A stretch of DNA of 64,000 bases from Falciphora oryzae (GCA_000733355.1 JNVV01000005.1:1611949-1675948), one strand, 5' to 3'. Positions 23,200-34,306 are shown, counted from the first letter of the stretch. Program-made: numbers and translations. Notes: generated by a model not told the origin, from the sequence alone.

Positions 23200-23932
23200 T
23201 CATTGCTGTTTTGGCAGGAAAGCAGGGTTCTGCTCCATGGTCCCGGATATGTGCGCCCTCAGCGCCGCCCACCGGTTCGACGTCGACGTCGGCGGCGGTG
23301 CCGTGCTAGCCGCAGCTCCACCAGTTTCATCTGCGTCCGCACCGGCCCCATCCCCCGCCACCGCGCCTTTGCTACCGCCGTCGCCACTTTTGCTGTTGTT
23401 GTTGTTGTTGTCCAGGCCAGACAGGAAGGCCAGGCTGCGCCCGATGTTCTGCGTTTCGGCACGGACCAGCTTCTCCTTGCGCTTCAGGGCGCCGGGCCTG
23501 TGCTTGATGCTCTTGATGCGGACCTTGCCGGGCTGCAGTGGTGTGGAGGAGCTGCTGCCGTCCTCGAACCCCGGGAGCGCGGCGGCCAGCGAGTCGAGGT
23601 TGGCGACGAGCTTCTTGGAGGGGCGGCGGCGCTTGGTGACGCCGGTAGTGGTGCTCTTGGCCCGGATCTGGCCCAGGAAGGCCGACTTCTTGATCAGGCG
23701 GCGGTCGCGCTTGGTGTCGGGGAAGAGGGAGCCGGCGCCCGAGGAGGTGCGGGATGGTGTTGCTAGTGTTCGTGAGGTAGAGGCGGATGCGGAAGAGGAG
23801 GATTGGGCCTTTGCGAGCTTGGCGCGCATGGTGGTGCGCTTCTTTGGCGCGGTGGGTGCCTGGATGTCCGGGACGGAGTGGTGTTAGTCTGATGTTGAGG
23901 TTGATGTCAGGGGCCAGGGGGTGCGCTACCAT
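23200..23932 (-). CDS. slx9: Ribosome biogenesis protein Slx9
   Basis: Slx9 acts in 40S pre-ribosome assembly, pre-rRNA processing (ITS1) and nuclear export of the small subunit. The protein is 220 aa. Exon 1 is only the start codon (23932-23930); a 70-nt intron (23929-23860, with ACTAAC branch-like sequence and ATCCAG acceptor) leads into exon 2, which begins APTAPKKRTTMRAKLAK. Family strings: RDRRLIKKSAFLGQIRAKS, KRRRPSKKLVANLDSLAAAL and SIKHRPGALKRKEKLVRAET. The protein is very basic with a low-complexity Asn/Gly/Ala tail, as in relatives. If the ATG-only exon is wrong, an internal Met (at 23829) would start ten residues later and lose little. It lies divergently from uba4, about 530 bp apart. 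Confidence 0.85.
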
Positions 23933-24465
23933 TTTGGAATGTAGAGCGGAGCCGGCGGCTTGCCCTGTCCTGGATCGAGAGTATATACAGAATAACCGAG
24001 AGCTCCTCTTTACAATTATCGGGTTAAGTACTGGGTGGTTGAGTCCGGATGGATTGATGGACTTGATGGTTCGTCGGGATGTGTTTGCGACGATGGACAC
24101 GAGAAACAATTTTGGCGGGGAAGACAGATTCTGCCGCCGCGGCGAGATCCCAGGCTGTGACATAATTCCGGGCGGTGTGAGAGCCAAGCTTGCCGGACCT
24201 TGATGAACCCTGTTCGCGATTCGGTCACTGGCCAGGCCAATGAGCAGCTCCAAATTTTCCAGCCTGCACGGACCAGATACGAAGCAGGTACCTGATAGGT
24301 ATCACGTTGATACAATTACAACCCTGCTGGGGTTTACCTAACACCCATGACACACACCACCCCACCACCGTCTTACCTTATCCCCTGGCAAGAGAAGTCG
24401 CATCCCTCCGGCGCGCAGCCTTCATAACTGTTGGCACCTGGGCGGCTTGTAGAAAACTCGCAAAC
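23933..24465. other. Divergent promoter region of slx9 and uba4
   Basis: Shared upstream region of two housekeeping genes pointing away from each other. No coding or repeats recognised. Confidence 0.45.
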
Positions 24466-26170
24466 ATGGATCAAACAGCAGATGCCGTGACGCAACTGCG
24501 GGCCCAAATAGCCCAGTCTGAAGCTCAACTTGCGTCTTTGAAAGAGCGGCTTGCCGAGGCCGAGAGGGCCGCCGAGCGGCGGCTCCCAGCCGATCCGGTA
24601 TGGAAGTGGCCGCTGCGAGAGGCCGAATATGAGCGCTACGGGAGGCAACTGATACTGCCGACAGTTGGGATACAGGGTATTAAAGTATTCCCCTGTTAAT
24701 GGAATGTTGTATATGTTCCTGAGAATATTTAAACGTCTCTCGGGCTAATAACTGCCAAAACCGCGGCCAGGCCAACTGAGAATAAAGGCTTCTGCGGTTC
24801 TCCTCGTCGGGTGCGGCGGGCTCGGCTGCCCAGCCGCCGCATATCTTGCCGGGGCCGGAGTCGGCACCATTGGTCTTGCTGACGGCGACATCGTGGAGGC
24901 GTCCAACCTGCACAGGCAGATCGCCCACGGCACCTCTCGCATTGGTATGTACAAGGTCGACAGCGCCATTGCCTATCTAAACGAGTTAAGCCTACCTGTT
25001 TTTTTTTTCCCCCTGTATCCTCTCATGTCGTTCCTTCTCGCTCAACCGGCTGAGTCCTACGATGCCCATACTAACGAGCACACCCCAAGACTCAACCCCC
25101 TCCCAACGTACAACGCCCACCGCGAACACCTGACACCACAAAACGCCGAGGCCATCGTGTCGCGGTACGACCTCGTCCTCGACTGCACAGACCACCCGGC
25201 CTCGCGCTACCTCGTCTCGGACGCCTGCGTGCTGCTGGGCAAGCCGCTGGTCTCCGCCTCGGCACTGCGGACCGACGGCCAGCTGATCGTGCTCAACACC
25301 CCCCCAGCACCGCGCGGCGACGACAGCACCGGCGGGCCCTGCTACCGCTGCGTGTTCCCGCGCCCGCCGCCCGCCGACGCCGTGCTCAGCTGTGGCGAGG
25401 GCGGCATCCTGGGCCCCGTCGTGGGCGTGATGGGCGTCCTGCAGGCGCTCGAGGCGCTGCGGATCCTCGCTGCGGGCCGGCATCTTGCCCCCGAGCCCCC
25501 GGCACCATCGTTACAGCGGCTGCCGACGACAGCCCAGAATCCACCATCACCCACGTTGCTCCTCTTCTCGGCGCCCGCGGACGGTACCTCGCCTGCGGGC
25601 TCCCGCAGCGTGCGCATGCGCGGCCGCCGGAAGGACTGCTTCGCGTGCGGGGCGGCATCGACGCTGACGCTCGAGGGTTTGAGGGCTGGCATGCTCGACT
25701 ACGTGCAGTTCTGCGGCGGGAGGAGGGAGGGCGTGAGGCTACTCGCGCCCGAGGAGCGCGTTTCTGCGAGCGAGTACAACGCTAGGCTTGCGGCTGCAGA
25801 GGGACAGGAGACGGGTACAGCGAAGAGGAGTGGTCATCTACTACTCGACGTGCGCGAGCGGGAGCACTTTGAAATAGCGAGCATCGAGGGCGCAGTCAAC
25901 GTCCCGTTCTCCCGGACGCAGCAGCAGTCGGCGCCGCCGCATGCTGATGCAGAAAGTGGCGGCGGCGGCAAGCCTGGCTGGCTCCCTGAAGATCTGGATA
26001 ATGACACGCCCATATATGTGGTCTGCCGGGTGGGCAACGACTCGCAGGCCGTGGCGCGTCAGCTCAAGGATATGGGCCTCGGCCGCGGCGGCGAGCGGTT
26101 CATCGGCGATATCGAGGGCGGCATGAGGGCTTGGAAGGCTGAGGTGGACAGCACGCTGCCGTTTACCTGA
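24466..26170 (+). CDS. uba4: Adenylyltransferase/sulfurtransferase Uba4 (MOCS3-like)
   Basis: E1-like enzyme that adenylates and thiolates the C-terminus of the sulfur carrier Urm1 for tRNA wobble-uridine thiolation; filamentous-fungal relatives (CnxF type) also serve molybdopterin synthesis. Three exons: 24466-24676, 24771-24984, 25090-26170, total 501 aa. The N-terminus is a coiled coil (QLRAQIAQSEAQLASLKERL), then YERYGRQLILP, the ATP-binding loop VGCGGLGCPAAAYLAGAGVG, the Asp/Asn/Arg triad region (DGDIVEASNLHRQI) and LVLDCTDHPASRYLVSD. Two zinc-ligand pairs appear as CYRCVFP and CFACG. The catalytic-region SCGEGGILGP follows. The C-terminal rhodanese domain (HLLLDVREREHFEI to GGMRAWK) has its persulfide Cys in YVVCRVGNDSQ. 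Intron 2 is 105 nt and open in frame, so its removal is judged from conservation. Confidence 0.92.
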
Positions 26171-26828
26171 GCGTCGTGCTGGGCTCCTGATAGAAGTTGA
26201 GAATACGAAGGAGAGCTATGGACGCCATCATCTAGTAAGGTTGTTCATCAGCCCTCCACTCTCATGCAGTCACGGTAACAGGAGGGAACGGAGATATTCG
26301 TGAAGATTTTCCCTTTTTTGATCCCTGAGATTTCCCGCGGTACTGTACAGGCTGGGAGATGGTATGTAGGCTCTTTGCAATGCCTCTGAGCTCAAATGTG
26401 AGTCCCTTGTGAAACGATCCGAGTGTCCCATGATGACCAAAAGAAAAAGAAAAAAAAAAAAAAGACCTTGGAACTTGGCCATAAAAAGCCGCCGCCCTTT
26501 CGGCGTGCACTGGCTTCCCCCAAGATGCTCAGGGCCTTTGGCCCAAGCTGCCTTCGGGGTGCCTTTACGGCCCTGGCATCCATAGCACTAGATCGTTAAG
26601 TGCAGCAACTCCGTTTTTTATCGAGCAAGGTTGACCTCCAAGCCATCGCCGCTGATGGGCTATGGTCCAGTGTTCTCACTGGAGAAGTAGTGGCCCGGGT
26701 TGCTTTGGTTAGCAAGCCGACATCACAGCGTCCTGTTGGGAATCGCCAGGAGCTTCTTGGCGTGGCCACCTGCTCACATGGAGGTCGTTGGTTTTTCTTC
26801 GAGGAGAAGACGATCCGCGACTTCACTA
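26171..26828. other. Intergenic between convergent genes
   Basis: 3' flanks of uba4 (+) and pam17 (-). Contains an A-run at about 26439-26464. No gene recognised. Confidence 0.45.
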
Positions 26829-27785
26829 CTAGATGAACGTGGTCCGCTTCTTCCTGAAGGCCCTCTGGTCCTTCAGCCACTGGCGATAGCCGGCGACGCT
26901 CTGGATCTTCTCGCCGTAGAAGTCGGGAACTAGAAGAGGGGTTAGTAATGGTGGACTTTGTGCGGGCCAAGGGGAACAAAGTGGATTCTGGAACATACCC
27001 GGGTTGCTAGCCGATGCACTAGATGGGTCGACGCGGTTTTTCTTGATACGGGCGAAGAACTGGACCTCCTTCTATAGATGCAGGCAAATCGGGTCCGCTT
27101 AGCACTTATACTATCAGGAGAAAGGGGTGGGCAAGGAGCACGCAGGAGTGAGGGGGCAGCCAAGGGGCACATCTCTGCCTCCGCACCCCCCGCTACCACA
27201 ACGGCCCATCTGCACAGTCCCACCGGCCCGTACCTTGGTCATCTCCTTCTTGATGCTGCGCTTGAACATGTTGAAGACGGTGGTGCCGATGATGGGGCCG
27301 AGCAGCCAGCCGAGGGCAGCGAAGCTAAAGGTCATGAGGCCAAGCGTGATGAAGGGGTCCAGCGGCAGCTGCGACACGAGCGAGTCGACCGAGCCCGTGC
27401 TCAGGAACATGGCGCCCACGGTGCCGCCGCCTAGGCACGCGACCGTGCTGAAGACGAGCTGGAGGCGGCGGCGCTGCTTGCGCAGCGTGAAGAAGGTGTT
27501 CCAGTCCATCGCCTTATCGTCCTCGGCGCTGGGGGTGGCGGTGGAAGTGGTGGAGGTGGTCGTCGAGGCGGCGCGCGCGAGGGCGACGGTCGCCATGATG
27601 GGCGAGGAGGGGGAGGGGCCGGCGGCGCGGAGGCCGAGTGTGAATAGCGAGTGGACGGGGCGTGCGCAGGTCTTGGGGCGCGGTGACGGGGAGGCGAGCG
27701 ACGAGGCCAGCCGGAGGCCGGCGCCGGCGGTGCCCATGCGCGGGGGCACGGCGCGGAGCATGGTCGCCGTCCTGGAAACGAGCAT
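26829..27785 (-). CDS. pam17: Mitochondrial import motor subunit Pam17
   Basis: Pam17 is an inner-membrane component of the presequence translocase-associated motor at the TIM23 channel. Three exons: 27785-27234, 27071-26999, 26929-26829, total 241 aa, all splice sites GT-AG and in frame. The first ~85 residues are Arg/Ser/Ala-rich with no acidic residues, a mitochondrial presequence. The conserved region starts at MDWNTFFTLRKQRRRLQLVF, followed by two membrane helices (FSTVACLGGGTVGAMFLS; LGLMTFSFAALGWLLGP) with LPLDPFITLG between them. Exons 2 and 3 give KEVQFFARIKKNRVDPSSAS and PDFYGEKIQSVAGYRQWLKD, ending RKKRTTFI, the family's characteristic C-terminus. Downstream in-frame Mets (MLRAVPP, MGTAG) could also start it. 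Confidence 0.92.
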
Positions 27786-28391
27786 CGTGTGCGGGGAACG
27801 GGGACTCGCCAGTCGGGCTGGAGGGGTTTGCGATGTCGGTCGATGGGTAGTTATGGAGGGGCTTGCGATCGATATGCGTCGACGTCGACGGCGTAATTTC
27901 GCGATCCTGCTTCCTGCTCGTCGGGCGAGGAGGCCGGCCTGAGGACGATATGGGTTTCGAAGCTTGGCTCTTGCCCCAGATCCCGCTCAGCTTTTCCGGT
28001 CGAGCTTCCTGGTGGAGCTTCAAATCTTGGCTGTTGAACTCTTTCAGGGCTGCTGGCGCTTTGGCCACTATGGGCCGACTAGGCTCCTTCAAGCTTAGAA
28101 ACCATAATCGGCGTAACGTCACCGCATGCCCTGCGGGCGGCCCAACCATCCGTCGGGCTCCGCGCTGGGGCTTGGAGGCTTGCGTGCTCGGGGAAGGACC
28201 CCTGCCTGGTCGCACAGTTGAGCTGCAGGAACAGGGCGGGAGGTGCTGGGCAAAGGCACGAGAACAGGAGCGCAGTTGGCGATATTGTTCCTGAATTGGA
28301 GCACACTCTTATACAAAGCTGTTGCGCACTCTCTTTTATATACAGTCTATAACGTTGTGCATGACCTGCCTCACTCGTGACCCTGTGGCAT
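27786..28391. other. Intergenic, nothing recognised
   Basis: 5' flank of pam17 and 3' flank of the thioesterase gene, both minus strand. No conserved coding or repeat. Confidence 0.4.
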
Positions 28392-28982
28392 TTACAGCTT
28401 TGACTTTTTGCGGTAAACATACAGCGCCTCTGCCTTGGCCAGCGCATTCCCATCCCCGTCTTCAATCACGGCCGAGAGAAACACTTTGCGACCGTCAACC
28501 TTGTCGACCCGGGATCTGCAAAGCACGACGGCAGAGGTAGGAACTGGCTTGATGAATGTCGTGTCCAGGTACGCCGTCATGGCCGGGATCGTGGGCCAGA
28601 CGCCCCTGAGCATGTTGAGGACGAGGATGGCACCCGTTGCTTCGTCCAGGAGCGTGGCCACAATGCCGCCGTGGACGGTACCTGGGTAGCCATTGAGGCC
28701 GCTGCCGAGACGGAATAGGAGCATAAGTTCCTCCACAGCGTCTTCCGGCTGTGGTGTTTTGTATATGGACAGGTAGCCCGAGATATTGCCGTTGTTGTTG
28801 AGCGTGTGCGCGAACAGCTCGTCCTCTCCGCTAGGCTTGCGATAGCGGCTTGGTGGGACCTCAACGGTCAAGCCGGGATCTGTCAGGAGCTTGGCGCACC
28901 ATGGCTCTGAGATGAATGATGCAATGGCCTCCTCCTTCGTCGGGCCGGTGTTTGTGTGGTATGGCTTTCTTGTCCAACTCAT
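28392..28982 (-). CDS. PaaI/THEM4-like hotdog-fold thioesterase
   Basis: Predicted acyl-CoA thioesterase of the 4HBT/hotdog superfamily, single exon, 196 aa from the Met in MSWTRKPYH. The hotdog signature helix is GYPGTVHGGIVATLLDEATG: HGG followed by DE one turn later, the usual active-site layout. The following strands (TAYLDTTFIKPVPTSAVVLC, then GRKVFLSAVIEDGDGNALAK) fit the fold, and the protein ends AEALYVYRKKSKL. The frame stays open upstream to 29198, with alternative Mets at 29078 (MPRQLWKLAAIPRD..., Arg-rich and presequence-like) and 29198, so a mitochondrial form starting at 29078 is possible. Substrate unknown. Same strand as pam17 but 600 bp apart, so independent. Confidence 0.8.
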   Translation of the reverse strand: MSWTRKPYHTNTGPTKEEAIASFISEPWCAKLLTDPGLTVEVPPSRYRKPSGEDELFAHTLNNNGNISGYLSIYKTPQPEDAVEELMLLFRLGSGLNGYPGTVHGGIVATLLDEATGAILVLNMLRGVWPTIPAMTAYLDTTFIKPVPTSAVVLCRSRVDKVDGRKVFLSAVIEDGDGNALAKAEALYVYRKKSKL

Positions 28983-29725
28983 CGTGGCGGTTGGGCGGCG
29001 TGCGTACGGGGGAGGCGATGCGCAACAATGGGAGATGTCTCGAGGGATTGCCGCTAACTTCCACAACTGCCTCGGCATGCCATGAATCTGGGGCGGTGGG
29101 GCTCGAGACCACGCGATCCGTCGCCCAGCCCAGGAGGAAGCCGAGGGATAAGACAGGATCTGTGGTCTAGCAAGCAGGGTAATAGGATACCTCGGCATCT
29201 AAGACGCGTATTTCAAGAGATAGTATGTTTGCAAGTTTGGCGAGCTAAAGGGAAAGGTGTTGAAGGTGGAAAACAATCACAACATAGCTTGACAACGTGG
29301 ATGGCCAACACTCGCAGCTGAAGCTGTGACCCACCCCTCCTGTGCCCAGCGCTGGCAGGGGTGTTTATGCCGTGCTAAACCGTATCTGCCAGGCGGTCAG
29401 GCCCTGGTTTGCGGCCAAGTCCATGCGTGTGTGGCTTTGCGCCTTCCTCCTCGGCGAGCTCACACCACAAGGCCAAGCATCGAGGTGTCCACGCCCGCCT
29501 CAGCCTTCCCAACCACGACCTCAAGCTCGCCGTAAGTCTTTTACTCCTTGCGCCCGCCAGTGTCGTTTCTACCTGCTGCCTGGCTGGTGCATTCACTCAC
29601 GGCGTGACGGCCAGCGATCTCGAAACCGTCGTTCCATACCTTCGTCGAGCAACGGCCGTCTCCTCACAAGTCCACGTCTGTCACTCCCTCAGAAACCGCT
29701 CGAATAGAGAGGGAGCGAGGCCATA
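28983..29725. other. Divergent intergenic region
   Basis: Upstream of the thioesterase (-) and of the chromodomain gene (+). An upstream start for the thioesterase may lie at 29078. Otherwise nothing recognised. Confidence 0.4.
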
Positions 29726-32008
29726 ATGGCGGACGGCCGGCCGGCCAAGCGCGCCAAGCGCGCCGACGCAACCGCCGCGACCGCCGCGCCGCCCAGTGGT
29801 TCCAGCATCACGATCCCCATCCCTGTGACGAACCGCCCTCCGCCCTCGCACTACCCGACCTACGTCCGCGGCTCTGGGCCCCCGTCGGGCAAGATCCGGC
29901 TCATGCCCGAGACGGACGATAGCACGAGCTATATCGTCGACAAGCTTGTGCTCCCCGCCGGCCCTCTCCTCGATCCCAAGGTCCAGCGCCGGATGTACTA
30001 TATCGTCGGCTGGACAGATATACCTATCGCGCGCGTGGCCATTGACTGCTCCAAAGCGCTCGAATACCTTACACCCAGGTGCATTGAAGATTGGGAGTAC
30101 GAGGACTGCCTTAGGCGCGAGCGCGAGCAGCAAGAGGCTGCCTCCGAAGCCCTCAAAAAGACGCGCGTCCGCAAAAAGGTAGGCCGCCCGCCCAAGAACC
30201 GCATCCTGGCCGACGCCGACGAGGTCGAGGCCGAGGAGGAGGCTTTGCGGTCGAGCCAGCCGTCTGCCAGCGGCCCCTCGCTGTCCTCGCCGCAAAGGGT
30301 CCGCACAACGGGCCCTGTGTCTCGCCACGTGGGGAGTGAGGAGGATGATAAGGGCATGCACCTCGACTCGGACGGCGAAGCTGTTGAGTTCTACGATGCA
30401 GAGGACATGGTCGCCGAGGATGATATGGATGTCGACGAATATGAGGATGAGGATGAGGACGAGGATGACCTCCTTCAGCGGGTCCTTTTGGAGCAGGCCG
30501 AGAGAAACGCCCGCGCCGAGGAGCTGGACGACGACTACGACGAGCTAGCAGCTGGTAGGACGGTTGTCCGGCTCGATGACGCGCCTGTAAGCCAGGTACT
30601 TCCAGCGCGGGCCGCCAAGTCCAAGCTCGCCAGCGGCTATACGTCTACGCCCATTCCCGCAAGCGTCGGACCATCCCCGTCGGCCACCGCCGCCGCTAAG
30701 AAGGGTGGTGGAACGGGCCGGGGCCCCGGAAGGTGGCCCAAGGGAACCAAGGCTAGCGATTACAGTAGCGGCAGTGGTGCTCGCAGCCTGCCTCCCCCGA
30801 AGGTCGCGGCGCGCGTCAGGCTTCGCCAGCAGCAGCAGCCGGCCGTCGCGTCGTCATCGTCGTCTGCCTCTGCGCTGCCGCAGTCGTCGTATGTCATCGA
30901 TGACGACGACGACGACGATGACGACCATTTTTCAGCCGCTGCGCCGCTGGAGCGATCGCCCTCCCCGGAGTATACTGGCAAAGGCAAGCAGCCGGTTTAT
31001 ACGGCCAAGGGCAAGGTGCCCTTCTATACCGGAAAGGGCAAAGAACCTGCCAGGCCTGTTTCTCAGACCCCTATCCCGCTCCCGAGCTATATTTCCGATC
31101 TGTCCTCGCTCAGCAACAATAAGGACATATCGATGAATAAGGCCGGAGGCAGTGGTGGTTCTGCTGCCCCCCTGCCGGCGACTGAGTATCCCCAGACCCA
31201 AACTATCGACGGAGAGCCCCTCTACGAGGTCGACCGACTCGAGGGCGTCAAGTTCATGAATATCGACGGCGTCAGCGTCCGCTTCTTCCAGGTCCGCTGG
31301 AAAGGCGACTGGTCTGATGAGGACAACCCGTCTTGGGAGCCGGAGGAGAACCTGGACCCAGTCCTGATCAAGCGGTTCCTCAAGGCGATAAGGAAGGCCG
31401 CGCGGGAAGAGTCGGCCAAGATGATGCCGCCGCCCCCGACACACACGCCCCAGCGCACGAAGTCGACTCCCAGCAAGGCCGCCGAGCCCAGAATCCCCGT
31501 CATTGGTGACGCTGGCAAGCAGAAGACTTTGAGCAACTCGATGGCGACTCCCACGGGTGGTTTGGTGCAGCGGAGCGGCTTTCAAGACTTCCGACCTTAT
31601 CGGCCCTCGGCCCAAGGGCCGACTCAGCAGCAGCATGACTTGGGCCCTTTTCCGATCTCGAGTGGACTGCCCCAGGATGAGGGAGATGTCGACATGGAGG
31701 ATAGCAGCAGCGAGGATGCGCTCGCCGCCGAGGACAGCGATAAGGACGCGGCCAAGGACAGCGATAAGGATGCGGCCGAGGAGCGACGCCATCTCGCTGG
31801 TTTAGCTAATGGGTATGCTTGCTTGCCTTCTCTCTTTCTGGGCTTTGTTCCTCTACACCCTAGCCCCGTCGGTCCAAACGCTAACTCGAATGGTTTTTCT
31901 TGCAGCTCCTACCAGCCTCCGATGGGCGTCCACATCAAGATGCCGGTCCTCCCCAAAGCCGTCAGGGAGTCGCTCCCTCAGGTTCGTCCGGGTTCTTCAC
32001 GGAGATGA
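29726..32008 (+). CDS. Chromodomain protein with AT-hook
   Basis: Probable chromatin reader. Two exons, 29726-31812 and 31906-32008, joined over a 93-nt intron that is open in frame (donor GTATGC, acceptor TTGCAG); total 729 aa. An N-terminal globular block (DDSTSYIVDKLVLP, RRMYYIVGWTDIPIARVAID) is followed by an AT-hook-like KKVGRPPKN, acidic tracts (EYEDEDEDEDDL; a run of eight Asp after SYVI), and near residues 498-560 a canonical chromodomain: YEVDRLEGVKF, FFQVRWKGDWSDEDNPSWEP, EENLDPVLIKRFLK, with the aromatic cage positions Y, W and W present. Such domains bind methylated histone tails. Neurospora CDP-2 of the HCHC silencing complex has a similar make-up, but I cannot show orthology. 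The C-terminus (PVLPKAVRESLPQ) could extend through another intron. Confidence 0.75.
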   Translation: MADGRPAKRAKRADATAATAAPPSGSSITIPIPVTNRPPPSHYPTYVRGSGPPSGKIRLMPETDDSTSYIVDKLVLPAGPLLDPKVQRRMYYIVGWTDIPIARVAIDCSKALEYLTPRCIEDWEYEDCLRREREQQEAASEALKKTRVRKKVGRPPKNRILADADEVEAEEEALRSSQPSASGPSLSSPQRVRTTGPVSRHVGSEEDDKGMHLDSDGEAVEFYDAEDMVAEDDMDVDEYEDEDEDEDDLLQRVLLEQAERNARAEELDDDYDELAAGRTVVRLDDAPVSQVLPARAAKSKLASGYTSTPIPASVGPSPSATAAAKKGGGTGRGPGRWPKGTKASDYSSGSGARSLPPPKVAARVRLRQQQQPAVASSSSSASALPQSSYVIDDDDDDDDDHFSAAAPLERSPSPEYTGKGKQPVYTAKGKVPFYTGKGKEPARPVSQTPIPLPSYISDLSSLSNNKDISMNKAGGSGGSAAPLPATEYPQTQTIDGEPLYEVDRLEGVKFMNIDGVSVRFFQVRWKGDWSDEDNPSWEPEENLDPVLIKRFLKAIRKAAREESAKMMPPPPTHTPQRTKSTPSKAAEPRIPVIGDAGKQKTLSNSMATPTGGLVQRSGFQDFRPYRPSAQGPTQQQHDLGPFPISSGLPQDEGDVDMEDSSSEDALAAEDSDKDAAKDSDKDAAEERRHLAGLANGYACLPSLFLGFVPLHPSPVGPNANSNGFSCSSYQPPMGVHIKMPVLPKAVRESLPQVRPGSSRR

Positions 32009-32735
32009 AGCCCGCATAGCAACCATCCACATTGGGTTGCCGGCGCGTCAAGGGTTACTGCTCCTCGGATGCTTTACCTTCCAATCGGACTAGGTGCCGA
32101 GATGACACCTCGTCTTCACGAAACATCCAACATCATGATCTGCGACGCTCCCTTCCTAAGCCTCGCGTGTCGAATAAGCAAGCTGCTTCCATCTTCAGCT
32201 GCACGCATCACTGTCTGTGTAATTATCGCTTTCGATTTCTGCTCATTGCCCATTTATGAGGGCACTGCATGTCAGCGCGCATCGTGCTACGGACATGCTT
32301 GCCTGCCCGGGGCTTCTTTTTACCGTCTTTCGTCCTGTAATTTTAGCGAGCACCGTATGGCGTTTTGGGGGCTGCCAGGTGATTCTTCGGGGGAAAGTTA
32401 AAGAGGATATCGCCATCCAGAGGGACAGGAAAAAGGCGCGTCTGGGTGGGATCCATACGCGCCATGCAACTTCGGAATGGCTTCAAGCCTTCTTTGCTTG
32501 TAAGGATAGGACTGGAGACAGTCACACTTCACAAAAACAATAAAAAGCTACCAGGCTTGGCGTGCAGCCGACTAGGTACCCACCCTCAAGGGAAAAAGAT
32601 AGTTTCTGACCACGATGTCTCCATGTGCTTGGTACAGGTCCTTCAAATGGTGCGTTGCAAGTTAGATTGAAGTAACAAAAGCAGGCCCCGCGTCCCGCCG
32701 CTCGCGGCAGCAACCCGCGCAGGCGGCAGGCGGAG
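32009..32735. other. Intergenic; possible 5' part of next gene
   Basis: 3' flank of the chromodomain gene. A possible splice acceptor (AAAAGCAG near 32680) precedes the first recognisable block of the PD-(D/E)XK-like gene, but I could not find its upstream exon. Confidence 0.35.
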
Positions 32736-34064
32736 ATGGAGGTGCGGCTCGAGGACCCGATCGGGGTGCGCTCCTTTGGCAGCCCCGGGATGCCAAACGA
32801 GCTGCTCGTCTTCGTGAACGAGATTGGTGCGTCGCCCGGGGGCGCGCGCCGGTGCTGGACTGCTCGTTGAAGCAAGAGCTCGTGGACATCGCAACCGCCG
32901 CGCGGCGGGAGGGTCGCATGGGATACGGCTTTGCAGAGTCCGATTTTGGCGGAGCGACGACGACCCTGGCGGTGCCCCAGATCGACGACGTCCCTGGCAG
33001 AGCGGTGGCTGAGGATGAGAACGGATGGACCAGGCTCTGCATTCCCCCCTTCTTCGGCTGGCGCTGACGGCCGGAGGGGATATCGACTTTGAACCATGGT
33101 AAGCCCTAGATGTACATGCTCCTGCATTTTCTTGTCCTTTATCTTTCCCTGCTGTATTTTTTCCCTTTTTTTCCTCTCTGTTTTTCCTCCTTTTTCCCCC
33201 CTACTTTTCCTTTTCCCTTTCCCCCCCCTTTTTTTTTCTTCCCATAACATTGCCGTCTTCATCACAAACGCCAGGATTACACCCGGTATCCTCTCACCGT
33301 CCGACTCGTCCGGTAAGAAGGTTGAATATTGCTTGATTGTAAACAAGCCGGTCAATTACGGCCAGCCGGCCCTGGAAGTGATTGGCGACATGTCCTCTGC
33401 ATCAAGGGAAACGCCCCAAGAAGTGATCTGCGTCTTGCGTCGCACGTCGCCGGGACTGTCCATCAACCATACCGACTTCGGCGCATTGAGTAAGTGGCCA
33501 ATCGCCGTCAGCCTCCAGACTACGAGGCCCGGCCGCTCGAGCGAGTGCGCAGAGTTAGAGGTCGGGGTCTGGCCGGCGGCGCAGTGGAAGATGCTACATT
33601 GGCAGCAACAAGAGCAGGAGGAGCGGCCGAGGCAGATGCAGCTGATGCGACAAGCACCGCCTGCTGCTGCTACTGCTCTTACCAACGCCGTCAATGGCGA
33701 CGATCAGGCCGGGGAGGAGGGGACTGCCATGGCCGCCCCTCGTCCTGTCACACTGCCACCAGTTTTCCTTCCGGCCATTATCATCGTGGATCGCGCCTGG
33801 AAGATCGCGGCCACGACCTGGGAGGAAGACAGCGGGCGAACGGTGCTGTGGATGGGGCCTCGGATTGGCTCTACTGATAGCATGCTGGACATCTACAGGA
33901 TCATTTGGTCCGTCCGTCGGCTGGCACACTACGCCAGGGAGGGGTATTGGCCGTGGTACGCCGAGAACATCTTGGGTTTGCGATACGGAGCCCGCAGAGG
34001 TGATTCAAATGGGGCATTAGGGCCCTTGACCAGCAATTACGATATCTCAGACACATTGAAATAA
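32736..34064 (+). pseudogene. PD-(D/E)XK nuclease-like protein, frameshifted
   Basis: Member of a large fungal family with a PD-(D/E)XK-like fold and unknown role. Blocks in order: EVRLEDPIGVRSFGSPGMP (frame a), CSLKQELVDIATAARREGRM (frame b, from ~32852), DQALHSPLLRLALTAG (frame c, from ~33025), a 176-nt pyrimidine-rich intron (33099-33274), then ITPGILSPSDSSGKKVEYCL, INHTDFGALSKWPIAVSLQT, VGVWPAAQWKMLHW, DSMLDIYRIIWSVRRLAHYA. Two frame changes, near 32840 (in a G-run) and 33020, cannot be introns. At the nuclease core the family's SIETK reads SLQTT, and VDF/VDY reads VEYC, so the catalytic Asp, Glu and Lys are all replaced. I infer a decayed gene; sequencing error in homopolymers could explain the first shift but not the lost residues. 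Confidence 0.65.
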
Positions 34065-34306
34065 TGGTGTGGCATTTATCAACTTTTAATAATTCCAATT
34101 GCAGCAGTCGCTTTTTGGTCGGCTTTTTGGCCAATTTTCTTCTCGTACAGCCGCAATCACGCTTGCCCCGCTCTCAGCCTGCCTCCATCCCATCCATCTT
34201 GCCCGTCGTTCATCTTGGTATTCCCCGTTCCCCTTTTCTATCCACCTTCTAGCTTGTTCCTTCTCACTTCCTTGTCTTGGCGTCGGCGCCCAGTCAAAGT
34301 ACCACC

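Noticed and set aside
33096..33274. Open frame starting MVSPRCTC with a Phe/Ser/Pro-rich stretch
   Set aside because: It is the pyrimidine-rich intron of the PD-(D/E)XK-like gene read through; the splice at 33099/33274 restores a conserved Trp and the family frame.
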